Shown here: one piece after another, positions 46,538-55,055 of the stretch
Numbering within the stretch: the stretch's first letter is position 1
Layout: every line of letters begins with the position of its first letter
DNA from: a virus
Strand: one strand, 5' to 3'
IMG/VR virus record: IMGVR_UViG_3300047552_001072
Coordinates: 1-64,000 of that record
Length of the DNA stretch: 64,000 nucleotides
Notes under the pieces: model-generated
Told to the model about the DNA's origin: nothing
Seen by the model: only the letters and a program-made list of their open reading frames with translations
The model's database searches: none
Program-made: the position numbers and the translations under genes

Positions 46538-47098
46538 TTATCCTATTCTGTATACTTCTTCATCCATGTCTAGCTTGGAACATACCTCGTACTCATCCTT
46601 AAAGGATAAATTCAATCTCTCTTCCCACCGCTTCTTCAGTTCTGGAGACTTAGTCAATATTTGATAATTAACTGAATCTTTATACAGATATTCTCCATAT
46701 ATTGATTCTCCCACAATAACTTTAGGATTGAAGTATTTTTTAACATATTCTCTGTCTATAAGAGAGTATTTACTTGTAAGTAATTGTTCTTTTATATGCT
46801 TCCACTCATCACTTAATTTAAATCTAACCATAATAAATCCATCACAAGGATCATATTCATCTAAGAAATTTTCATGTTTTCTTAAAGAAGAAGATAAATC
46901 TTCATAATTAATATTAGAAGGATTATATTCAAATAATAAAAAGATGTCTACATTATTATCATTAATTGTTTTATTATAATTACTATCGTCTAAATAGGCA
47001 TTTATAAACCCATATTCTAACAGTATTGCGACATCTAAGCCGCAAGCAGGGACTAAAAACGAAGATGTCTTAGTCCATCTATTCTTTGTTTCTTGCAC
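46538..47098 (-). CDS. Hypothetical protein, unknown
   Basis: This 186-residue protein has alternating beta and alpha segments, with CGLDVAILLEYGFINAYLDD near the N-terminus and CDGFIMVRFKLSDEW in the middle. It is acidic towards the C-terminus. No motif allows assignment. It lies 2 bases downstream of the RecB-like nuclease gene at 47101 and 18 bases before the membrane-anchored protein, in one leftward operon. Confidence 0.5.
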   Translation of the reverse strand: MQETKNRWTKTSSFLVPACGLDVAILLEYGFINAYLDDSNYNKTINDNNVDIFLLFEYNPSNINYEDLSSSLRKHENFLDEYDPCDGFIMVRFKLSDEWKHIKEQLLTSKYSLIDREYVKKYFNPKVIVGESIYGEYLYKDSVNYQILTKSPELKKRWEERLNLSFKDEYEVCSKLDMDEEVYRIG

Positions 47099-47100
47099 TA

Positions 47101-48120
47101 TTATTGTTTAAAAACATTTAGTTCAATATGAAAATTATTCTGAAGTAGATCTTTAGGCATTTCCCAATAATCAGTTGTTTTATGCCATTTATACTCATCT
47201 AATAATTGAACATATCCTTTGACAAATTCATTACTAGATTTTAAGTATCCACCTAGTTTACCAACTTTCAAATCATTGTCAGTAACTGGATAGAATACTG
47301 GCAAGTTATAACAAGATTTCTCTTGTACTAAAAATTTGAAATTTAATATTCTATATTCAGAAATATCTCCATATTCTTTACATTCTTTTTTCCAACTTTC
47401 CATTGCCCTAGTATAAAAGGCAGCCTGTATATAATAGTAAAAAGTAATAAAAGAATGCTTAAACTGGTAAACAGACTTAGCAGTTGTTTTTAAGTCAATA
47501 ATTTGAATAGTCTTATTATTGTGATCAATAACAACAATGTCTAACAAACCTTTACATGGTACTAGGTCAACTTCAAAAAAGATTGCAACTTGAAATAAGA
47601 TATTAATCCCTTCAGGTGCTTCTTTAAATAGCCATCCACAATGCTCAGACTCTGTTAGAAGTTTGTACATTCTCCTTACCAAAATAGCATCTTCTCTTTT
47701 TAATACTAACTTAGTATCCTTTTCTAATAAAAACTTTACATAGGTTTGACACTCAGTATCATTAAATACCCTTTTGATTTTGTCTAAGGATATTTTGTAA
47801 CCAGATTGAATATGTGCCAATTCGTACGCTAAATCATCATCGCATTTATTGACATATTTCTGACGAACAAATTCTTCGCAGAAGATTTTCATCATCTTAG
47901 TTAACTTATAATCAGGTTCTTCTATATAAATATTGTGATACTCTTCTTTATTAGTAAGTAGAGTATCTAATGCTCCACCTACTACAAAGTAGTCTTTAAC
48001 TTCCTCTTCTTCCTTTTTAGTAAACATTTTATGTCTAAAAAACTTAGGATGAGTAGAAAGATATCCTAAACTAGATTGAGATATGCTGGGATCTGCCCTG
48101 TATTCTTTCTCAGTTTTCAT
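47101..48120 (-). CDS. RecB-like PD-(D/E)XK exonuclease
   Basis: This 339-residue protein has the RecB-family nuclease core: E183 (FFEV), D194 in GLLD, D209-L-K211 in IDLKTT, and Q232 in IQAAFY. The N-terminus (SQSSLGYLSTHPKFF) is the usual beginning of the phage PD-(D/E)XK exonucleases related to exonuclease VIII. It probably resects DNA ends for recombination-dependent replication or degrades host DNA. It overlaps the DnaQ-like gene by 11 bases, and a resolvase-like nuclease follows upstream, so three DNA nucleases are encoded together. Confidence 0.75.
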   Translation of the reverse strand: MKTEKEYRADPSISQSSLGYLSTHPKFFRHKMFTKKEEEEVKDYFVVGGALDTLLTNKEEYHNIYIEEPDYKLTKMMKIFCEEFVRQKYVNKCDDDLAYELAHIQSGYKISLDKIKRVFNDTECQTYVKFLLEKDTKLVLKREDAILVRRMYKLLTESEHCGWLFKEAPEGINILFQVAIFFEVDLVPCKGLLDIVVIDHNNKTIQIIDLKTTAKSVYQFKHSFITFYYYIQAAFYTRAMESWKKECKEYGDISEYRILNFKFLVQEKSCYNLPVFYPVTDNDLKVGKLGGYLKSSNEFVKGYVQLLDEYKWHKTTDYWEMPKDLLQNNFHIELNVFKQ

Positions 48121-48694
48121 TTAGAATTTTGTTTTTTACAAACTCATCTAACTTCTTATTAACCTCATAAGATAACTCAATATCATAATCAGCAACATGA
48201 AGTCTCTCTTCAATTACTTTAATTTTTAATTCTTTAGCTACAGTGGATTGTTGGAAATTTTCCAATTTAGCTCTTTTATCTTGTAATACCCATGCAGATT
48301 TTTGCATCAAACATAAAGCAGGTCTATGGAAATAACTACCATAAAAATTGCAATTGTGATACTTGAAGAAGTTAAATAATTTATCTTGTTCAAATTCAGC
48401 ATTGTAAGCAATTAGTTGGAATTTATCCTTTGGGTTATACTTATCCACAAATAACTCAAGCTCTTTACAAAACTTAGCAAACCCTTCTTTTTGGGTAAGC
48501 ACATTTTTACTCTTGTTAATAACATGAAAATCCTTATTTACCTTGATTTTTTGACCATGGTCTGGTTTCATATTAATAACGAATCTTCTTTTAATACTAC
48601 CTCCAGTAACAACAATTCCTGCAATCTGAATGATCGCATTATTGTTAGTTAGTCCAGTGGTTTCTATGTCGATATAAACCTGTTTTAAGGCCAT
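48110..48694 (-). CDS. DnaQ-like 3'-5' exonuclease
   Basis: This 194-residue protein carries the DEDDh exonuclease motifs: D9 and E11 in IDIETTG, the NAEFEQD region for the second acidic motif, and H166 with D171 in HVADYD for the third. It probably proofreads or trims DNA 3' ends, or degrades RNA. It overlaps the RecB-like nuclease start and shares a TAATG overlap with the endonuclease gene upstream. The full set of catalytic residues appears intact. Confidence 0.8.
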   Translation of the reverse strand: MALKQVYIDIETTGLTNNNAIIQIAGIVVTGGSIKRRFVINMKPDHGQKIKVNKDFHVINKSKNVLTQKEGFAKFCKELELFVDKYNPKDKFQLIAYNAEFEQDKLFNFFKYHNCNFYGSYFHRPALCLMQKSAWVLQDKRAKLENFQQSTVAKELKIKVIEERLHVADYDIELSYEVNKKLDEFVKNKILNEN

Positions 48695-49086
48695 TATTCG
48701 TTGTTTTTTCGAATGATCTCTCCTATTACATACATTACTTCCTTTTGGGTTGTAGGCATGTATAAATCCAATTTAATTGAGTTTTCTGCTAGGTACTTTT
48801 TGAATAATTTCCACTTCAATCTTGCTGTTGTAGTAAAATGACCTTTGCACTCAATAAGCCACCCAGTACCAGTAAAGTCTGGGGTGTAAGTAATCGCGGC
48901 TTGTCCTTGACGTTGTTGTATAAATGATTTTCCTATACGCTCTAAAGAAACTCCCTCGTACTTAAAGGAAGGTGTTATTACATACTTTACCTTTTCATAC
49001 TCAAAAGGAAGTTTATTTAGAGTTAATTGTTCAGCACAAAAGCTTTCCAACTTAGATCTGAACTTTCCTGTCTTTTTTGCTCTCAT
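48694..49086 (-). CDS. Phage PD-(D/E)XK endonuclease (T7 endonuclease I/resolvase-like)
   Basis: This 130-residue protein has SKLESF (E14), YTPDF (D70) and IECKG (E79, K81), the catalytic spacing of the small T7 endonuclease I-type phage nucleases that cut branched DNA. The N-terminus is Lys/Arg-rich and it ends in a helical basic tail. It probably resolves replication or recombination intermediates before packaging. The TAATG overlap with the DnaQ-like gene indicates coupled translation. Confidence 0.75.
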   Translation of the reverse strand: MRAKKTGKFRSKLESFCAEQLTLNKLPFEYEKVKYVITPSFKYEGVSLERIGKSFIQQRQGQAAITYTPDFTGTGWLIECKGHFTTTARLKWKLFKKYLAENSIKLDLYMPTTQKEVMYVIGEIIRKNNE

Positions 49087-49098
49087 CTTATAAAGATT

Positions 49099-50664
49099 TT
49101 AGTATAATTCTTCTGTAAAAGAAGTAGAATCATTCTTAAACTCTTCCATAGCATTGTTTACATGCTCAGAGTTTACAGAAGTTCTACCATTTAAAGCTCT
49201 ATGTACAGCTTTTACATTATCATTTTTGTTCTTATCTCTAATAATATTCATATAACGTATGATACTATCAGTTACTTCTTTGTAAATATCCAACACTTTA
49301 GTTGGAGCATCTTCTCCAAAATTATCATATAACTGGCATATTACATCAGTTAATTTGATTTTATCCTTTCCTTCCAAAATTTTCTTAGAATACACATCTG
49401 CATAACGTACAATGGTATTACAAATTAATAACCACATAAGAGTTTTGTGGAAGTTAACTGTAGGACCATGTAGTCTAAATTCAACGGTACCACTAGAAAA
49501 GAAATAATTAACCAAATTCATGGCATAGTAACGAGTAGGACAATCCCACTGTCTATTCCATGGAGTGTATTTAGTTTGCTTATATATTTTTGGATTATTT
49601 TTTTTGTCTGGTTTTGCTCCACAAGTAATAAACGAGAATATCTCATTATAATGTCTCATAAGCTCTTTTTCATATTCTTCCTTACTCTTAGCTTTATACA
49701 AACTATTATCACCAATTCCTAAGTCAATTAATCTCTCTGAGTATTCTTTTTGTTTACCCATAATAGCTTGTTCATGACGTTTATAGAAAGGAACAAGATT
49801 AAATAATTCATCCTGAAGTCTATAAAATAATTGGTACAAGGCAAGGATAAACTCTTTTCTTTTAGGTAAAGATCCAATATGTACATGCATAGCACAAGAA
49901 TGGTCAACTCTACATTGACTCATTAATCTTTTGCATACTTTCTTCAAAGATTCTAAACCTTTAGCACCTTTTAGAATAACTGTAGCATACTCGTACTGAT
50001 CTCTACTACTTAGGGAGCCATCAACAACAGGAACAATACCACCAGGACCCAAAAAGCTTGTTTGTAAAGTTCCTTGACTAGTTTCAAATTCAACTCCAAA
50101 AGTAAGGTTACCTAATAATCTGGCAATGGTTCTTGACCTGAATGTACTCTTATATTTTGTTTCTTCGTAGATTTTTTGTATATCTACAAAAGCTTTATTG
50201 GCATCATCTGCATGATGCGTAGTTCTAATGTTGATTGCAAAAGTTCTTATAGAAGCTAACTTAGATAAAAATTCAGCAGGCTCTTTAGTTGGATGATAGA
50301 AATAATTACTTGATTTAGACGGCAAATATCCTAAAGAATATGCAATATCTTCATTCATAATAAATAATTCTTCATCTTCTTTCTTTTTTACAGCCGAAAT
50401 GACTTGAACTGTCTTAAAATTGTTAAATAACATAGTACCTCGTTCTCCTTGAGAATTTATGATTCCGTATCTAACATTTTTAGAATTTTCATATTTTTGT
50501 GTTTCATCACAAAAGAGCACTTCTTCTCCAATAATAAAAGGTTGATCTTCTATATAAACTATAGCACCTTTTACTGCATTCTTTTCTTTGATTTTAACTT
50601 TAGGTAAGTTAGTTATAACTAACCTACCGTAAATTATGTCTGTTTTTAAATAGGTTCCACTCAT
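49099..50664 (-). CDS. Amidoligase, glutamine-synthetase-fold COOH-NH2 ligase (type 1)
   Basis: This 521-residue protein carries the motifs of the putative amidoligase family: G190-V-E-F-E194, VVDGS downstream, H260-V-H262 in MHVHIGS, and E395-F-R397. These line up with the metal- and ATP-binding residues of the glutamine synthetase-type fold. The first 180 residues form an N-terminal beta-rich domain I do not recognise. Known members are predicted to form amide bonds between a carboxylate and an amine using ATP. It overlaps the class II glutamine amidotransferase gene by one base (TAATG). The substrate is unknown. Confidence 0.75.
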   Translation of the reverse strand: MSGTYLKTDIIYGRLVITNLPKVKIKEKNAVKGAIVYIEDQPFIIGEEVLFCDETQKYENSKNVRYGIINSQGERGTMLFNNFKTVQVISAVKKKEDEELFIMNEDIAYSLGYLPSKSSNYFYHPTKEPAEFLSKLASIRTFAINIRTTHHADDANKAFVDIQKIYEETKYKSTFRSRTIARLLGNLTFGVEFETSQGTLQTSFLGPGGIVPVVDGSLSSRDQYEYATVILKGAKGLESLKKVCKRLMSQCRVDHSCAMHVHIGSLPKRKEFILALYQLFYRLQDELFNLVPFYKRHEQAIMGKQKEYSERLIDLGIGDNSLYKAKSKEEYEKELMRHYNEIFSFITCGAKPDKKNNPKIYKQTKYTPWNRQWDCPTRYYAMNLVNYFFSSGTVEFRLHGPTVNFHKTLMWLLICNTIVRYADVYSKKILEGKDKIKLTDVICQLYDNFGEDAPTKVLDIYKEVTDSIIRYMNIIRDKNKNDNVKAVHRALNGRTSVNSEHVNNAMEEFKNDSTSFTEELY

Positions 50665-52583
50665 TACTTAATGAAGAAAGCTTTTATTTTAGATGTTTCC
50701 TCATCTTCTAATTCCTCTATGTTAATAGAAGAACATGTATCACATCTCTCTAAATGATTTTGAGTTGTTACTGATCCACAATCATCACAAACTACAATAT
50801 ATTCTTTATCCTTAAAATCTTCTTGCTCTTCTTCTAAATATCTATTTATCTCGTCAATGTTATCAAGAACTTTTTGGAAAGCATTAGTACTGCATTTGTC
50901 ATCACACATAGGACAATCACTTACAACAGTTCCTTTACATTTTAGACAATATTTTATATTATCAAAAGTAGCATAGGTTTCTTTAAAATGTTCTGTTCTT
51001 TCTTTAGTTAATACCTCAACTATCATTGACTCTTTAAAGATATATCCTCTGTTTACATAAGGCCAAATAACTAATCCATCTATTGGATCAGAATGGTTTA
51101 AAAGAGTAGTTGGTTTTATAAAAGTAAGGCAATCTTTTTTATCTTCTTTTCTGTTAAATAATCCTGACCAAATAGGAAAATTAGTAGAACTACGAAGTAT
51201 TGTACCAGATACTGAACCTTCGTTTTTTATTTCGAAGATGTGTAAATCTTTTAAAGATCTTATGTTATTAATAAGTATTCCGCGATAGAAGTATAATTCT
51301 TTTGTTGCAACATTTACTGCAGGAGTCATATCTTCTACATCATAATAAGCATGCTTATCTTCTGATATAAAAATACCTCTTCCAGTTGTGTCAAAAGTAG
51401 TTATTCTATCCACTATTTCTACATCATTATAAGTAGATTTTTCTACACTGACATTTTCTCTAAGTTTTACTTTAGTATGTGCAATGTTACCATTATAATA
51501 ATATAGTCCTTTACTAAAAACTAGCCTACCCTCTTGAATACTTCTAAACAACTCTTGTTGACTTAAACCATCAGAATTTAGAACTCCAGCGGAAAGAGTT
51601 TTAATTGTTTCTAATTCACTTTTTTTTATTTCGCTTGCTGAGCTGCCTACGCATCCGCTTCTGTTCTTTTTTGATAATCTATTATAAAAGTCTGAATCTT
51701 CTTCATGACCCAAGTATCTTGGAGCTGGTAAAGAAAATGAGTTAGTACTTTTAGTAGGATTTCTATCTACTTTGATAACTTCTACTATTTCTCCATCTTC
51801 TATTACAGTAATAGCATCCATAGCAAAATGATACGAATCAATCGTATTACTTTCTAGATATTTCTTTCTGTTAGGAAGAGTTAAAAATGCCTCGTCTAAA
51901 GGTTTATGTTCAGAAGAAATGTATATTCCTGCCTTAGTTTGTACATAGTGTAAAGGTCTTTCAGGAGTATTAACTTTTGAGTAAGTTTCTTTTCCTGCCC
52001 ATACATAAACCTTGTTTGGTTCTTCTTTTATGTGCCATACCAAAGCTGCGCTACCCCTGTACATAGAAAGGAATTCTAAAGTTTCCTTTTCTCCTTGTGC
52101 AAAAATATTGAAGATAAGTACTGAGTCTGATGACCCATAGTCGAGAGACAATCCAAAATGTCTTTCTATTTCTGTTTCGTTAGTAATTGTTCCGTTATGA
52201 ACTCCAATCACAGTTCGAGTAGGATTTTCTTCACTATTTTTTGCTATAATTGGGTGGGCATCAGATAATGTAACACCTCCACGAGAAGAAGATCTTGAGT
52301 GACCAATTACTATACATGGATTATAAAATTTTGGTTTTTTGCCTGCCCAAAATTTTCCTTCTTTTTCATAATGTTTATGAAAAGAAGATATATCAGTTCC
52401 TTTACCATCTACATTTTTAGCCCCTCTATGTACATATAGTAGTCTCTGATTATTTTCTCGTGTGGTATAAAAGACTCCAAAGTTATCTTTTCCTCTGGAG
52501 TCTTGTGCTAATAGTAGATAATTAAGAATTATTTCATTAAAAATTTCTCCTTTCTTACCTATAAAACCTGCGATTCCGCACAT
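50664..52583 (-). CDS. Class II glutamine amidotransferase with C-terminal zinc ribbons
   Basis: The 639-residue protein begins MCGIAGF, so Cys2 becomes the N-terminal nucleophile after Met removal. Other Ntn-type glutaminase features follow: R30-G31, H95-S-R97 (GHSR), H129-N-G131 (VHNGTITN) and D153. The domain releases ammonia from glutamine for transfer to an acceptor. Residues beyond about 260 are not a known synthetase domain. The C-terminal part has two zinc-ribbon-like Cys sets: C546, C549, C557 and C560, then C599, C602, C614 and C617. It is translationally linked to the amidoligase gene downstream and lies 9 bases after the ATP-grasp gene, consistent with nitrogen donation to one of the ligases. 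Confidence 0.8.
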   Translation of the reverse strand: MCGIAGFIGKKGEIFNEIILNYLLLAQDSRGKDNFGVFYTTRENNQRLLYVHRGAKNVDGKGTDISSFHKHYEKEGKFWAGKKPKFYNPCIVIGHSRSSSRGGVTLSDAHPIIAKNSEENPTRTVIGVHNGTITNETEIERHFGLSLDYGSSDSVLIFNIFAQGEKETLEFLSMYRGSAALVWHIKEEPNKVYVWAGKETYSKVNTPERPLHYVQTKAGIYISSEHKPLDEAFLTLPNRKKYLESNTIDSYHFAMDAITVIEDGEIVEVIKVDRNPTKSTNSFSLPAPRYLGHEEDSDFYNRLSKKNRSGCVGSSASEIKKSELETIKTLSAGVLNSDGLSQQELFRSIQEGRLVFSKGLYYYNGNIAHTKVKLRENVSVEKSTYNDVEIVDRITTFDTTGRGIFISEDKHAYYDVEDMTPAVNVATKELYFYRGILINNIRSLKDLHIFEIKNEGSVSGTILRSSTNFPIWSGLFNRKEDKKDCLTFIKPTTLLNHSDPIDGLVIWPYVNRGYIFKESMIVEVLTKERTEHFKETYATFDNIKYCLKCKGTVVSDCPMCDDKCSTNAFQKVLDNIDEINRYLEEEQEDFKDKEYIVVCDDCGSVTTQNHLERCDTCSSINIEELEDEETSKIKAFFIK

Positions 52584-52592
52584 AGTTTATTA

Positions 52593-53558
52593 TTAAATTT
52601 CTTTTCTCTTTTCTAAAATCATCTGTCTAAATGCTTTTTTCCATCTACTGAAAGATAAAACAGCATTTTCATCTCCCATTGATGGGGCAGTATTTATTTC
52701 TAGAATTGTCCAAGATCCAGATTCAGAATCCCACAACATATCTACAGCACCAAAATCAAGATTACAAGCCATACAAGCATCTAAGGCTAAACTAACAGCT
52801 TTGTCAACAGAACAAGATTTTCCTTTACGTGAAAATGTTCTTTCGAAATTTGCAGTAAAGTAGCTATTTCCCAAGGCAATATTTCTTCCAAAACTACCTG
52901 CATCTACAGCCTCTTGTTTCATTAATTTTCTTAGTACTATAATTTCTCCTTTGTAATTTATTTCTGAGACACCATTACTTTGAGGAGGATAATCAACTCT
53001 TTTCATCAAAAGCAGAGGAGACACTGACACACGATACTCGTAAGATTTGCTCATATCTGGTTGAAATACTTCTTCAATGAAATAAGTATTTAATTCTTCA
53101 GATTTTTTAGAAGAAATAAAAGTTGCCAATTCCTTAATATCGTTGATTACTGTCATTCCTTTTCCACCACTACCATAAATAAGTTTTGCAACACAAGGAA
53201 AGGCCAGTCTGAAGTTTTGAACTCCTGCAGCGCTTAATTTCAATTCTGCAAACATTTGGTACTTCGGTGTAGGCAAACCAGCATCAACTAAGAACTGTTT
53301 ACATCTTACTTTATTTGATGCATTTTTAATTACATCAGGGTGATTTAAGATTACCCCACCATCTTTACGAACTAAGGCTACTTTTTCATAGCAGTTTTCT
53401 GTTCTACTACCTAAATTGATTAGAGTTTTATATGGAAATTTTCCTATAGGAAATCTTTCTTCTGGCTTCTCTTTATCTTTTTGAATTCGGAACTTATCTG
53501 CTGATGGGTTCTTGCTGATTACGTGAGGAGAAAATTGTTCGTTTAATTCAGTACTCAT
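52593..53558 (-). CDS. ATP-grasp carboxylate-amine ligase (RimK-like)
   Basis: This 321-residue protein has ATP-grasp motifs: the loop with K125 and GSGGKG (129-134), FIEEV (E162-E163), EYRVSV, and the metal-binding end DMLWD near 274 with E287-I-N289. Such enzymes form acyl-phosphate intermediates and join a carboxylate to an amine, as in RimK, MurE-like or tubulin-tyrosine ligase-like enzymes. It overlaps the cyclotransferase gene by one base (TAATG), so the two are coupled. It is the second kind of amide-forming enzyme in this cluster. Confidence 0.8.
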   Translation of the reverse strand: MSTELNEQFSPHVISKNPSADKFRIQKDKEKPEERFPIGKFPYKTLINLGSRTENCYEKVALVRKDGGVILNHPDVIKNASNKVRCKQFLVDAGLPTPKYQMFAELKLSAAGVQNFRLAFPCVAKLIYGSGGKGMTVINDIKELATFISSKKSEELNTYFIEEVFQPDMSKSYEYRVSVSPLLLMKRVDYPPQSNGVSEINYKGEIIVLRKLMKQEAVDAGSFGRNIALGNSYFTANFERTFSRKGKSCSVDKAVSLALDACMACNLDFGAVDMLWDSESGSWTILEINTAPSMGDENAVLSFSRWKKAFRQMILEKRKEI

Positions 53559-54148
53559 TATTCAGTTATTTTTTCTTGTTCAACCTCTTCTTTAAAATAA
53601 TACTCATACGCTTTTGGAGCCTCTTGTTTTAGTCTTTCTTTCAAATCACTTGAGTATGTTTTGTAAACATTACCTACATAATCTCCCTTAGGATTTTTTG
53701 CTGCTTTTTGTTCAGCACTTGACCAAGGTGCTTCATAGAATTTAGCAATGATTGGCCCATCTTCTAGATTAATTCTAACTGCACAAGCTCTATATGCATC
53801 ATATTTTACTCCTTCAAGAGCATCTGTCTCTGCATTAATTCTATCAAATTCATCTGTTACTTGAAATAAATCAAATACAGTAACGTGACTTGTATCTCCT
53901 GTAAATTCACAAGAAATTCCACGACTTTTTAGAAATCCAGGAAGTTCTAATGTAGCGATATGTTTTGTTCTTTTATTGAAACACCATGCCCAATTACCCA
54001 TTCCAAGTCTTAATGTTCCATACACTAAGAAATAATTAGTTAAAAAGCTTTCTCCACTTTTCATTCTCAATATTCCTACTCTCTCCAATTCTTGTTTTTG
54101 ATCCTTTGTAAGATCAGAAAAGTTCAATAGTTTTTGCATTTTCTTCAA
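53558..54148 (-). CDS. Gamma-glutamylcyclotransferase (AIG2/GGCT family)
   Basis: This 196-residue protein has the substrate-binding loop VYGTLRLGMGN (Y43-G-T-L-R47) and the DALEGV motif with E112, the expected catalytic acid of the family. It probably cyclises a gamma-glutamyl residue to release an amine, or does the related reaction on an intermediate. The first 35 residues are a helical extension before the core. It overlaps the UDG-like gene by 35 bases and precedes the ATP-grasp gene, so it belongs to the same ligase unit. Confidence 0.8.
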   Translation of the reverse strand: MKKMQKLLNFSDLTKDQKQELERVGILRMKSGESFLTNYFLVYGTLRLGMGNWAWCFNKRTKHIATLELPGFLKSRGISCEFTGDTSHVTVFDLFQVTDEFDRINAETDALEGVKYDAYRACAVRINLEDGPIIAKFYEAPWSSAEQKAAKNPKGDYVGNVYKTYSSDLKERLKQEAPKAYEYYFKEEVEQEKITE

Positions 54149-55055
54149 AGATTAATCTAAAATCAATTACTTTTTCTACTCCTTTTGTAGCAGTAATTTG
54201 TTCATTAATTATAGATGTTAGAAAAAATTTTTTACTTGATGTAAGTTCGTCTGGATCTGGGTAAGTAATGACTAAATGCTTTTCATCGTTAACCAGATTT
54301 TTAATTATTTCATTAGGCCTTTCTTGAAAAGATAAAAATATTAAATTATCTAATTTATCTGAAATATTATGAATAACCATTTCAGTAAAATCTTTCCAAG
54401 TATTTCTGTGTGCCTGTATCATATCTCGTCTACCAGTAGATAATGTTGGTATAACATTCATAAGTAATACACCTTGAGAAGCTAAATGTTCAAGAGGATA
54501 TTGCCATGAAGAATTTGGACTATACCACTCAATATCTAATTTTTCTCTCTCTGAGTCAATCTCTTGGAGAGTCTTGAAATATTCAGCAGCAGAATATGAA
54601 TCTAATTCTATTTCTTCACTGCTTTTTAAATTTCTTGCTTCGTCTAATAATCTAGTAAGATACCTGTATTTTTTATTATACAAATCTGAACATACTCCGT
54701 GAAATTCACAGTATCTTATATGACTTATAAAATGATTTACTTCAGTAGGTAAAGCTAGTCCTCTTCTATAACTCATTCCTAAGCCATTATTTGCGTCTGA
54801 TTGATCTATGTCTGGCATGTCAGTCAGTATTACCATCTTAAGATGCGGAGGCCCAAATAAATCAAATGGTGCAAATATATTATTGTATTCTGGAGTAACA
54901 TTAGGATAAAGTTTTAATGCTTCAAATATCTTATACATCTCCTTAGAGGAAAGATAATTGTAAAAGAAGTCAAACCAATTTCTTAGTAATAACTTACCAT
55001 AAACTCTATCCCAAAGCAACTCTTTTACTTTATTTTCTGCTTGTTTGTTCATCAA
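54114..55055 (-). CDS. Uracil-DNA glycosylase fold protein with degenerate active site
   Basis: The fold of family 1 uracil-DNA glycosylase is evident from the ordered motifs VILTDMPDID, NGLGMS, GVLLMNVIPT with RNTWKDFTEMVI, and YPDPDELTSSKKFF, which correspond to GQDPYH, GLAFS, the LLLNTVLTV strand and HPSPLS. However the catalytic Asp position is Met80 (D79 lies one residue earlier), Tyr66 of the family becomes Asp82, and the HPSPLS His is Tyr265. The 313-residue protein also has an N-terminal and inserted region. It is probably not an active uracil glycosylase. It could bind DNA or a modified base, act as a polymerase processivity partner as the poxvirus protein D4 does, or have a changed specificity. 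It overlaps the primase gene by 26 bases. Confidence 0.7.
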   Translation of the reverse strand: MMNKQAENKVKELLWDRVYGKLLLRNWFDFFYNYLSSKEMYKIFEALKLYPNVTPEYNNIFAPFDLFGPPHLKMVILTDMPDIDQSDANNGLGMSYRRGLALPTEVNHFISHIRYCEFHGVCSDLYNKKYRYLTRLLDEARNLKSSEEIELDSYSAAEYFKTLQEIDSEREKLDIEWYSPNSSWQYPLEHLASQGVLLMNVIPTLSTGRRDMIQAHRNTWKDFTEMVIHNISDKLDNLIFLSFQERPNEIIKNLVNDEKHLVITYPDPDELTSSKKFFLTSIINEQITATKGVEKVIDFRLIFEENAKTIELF

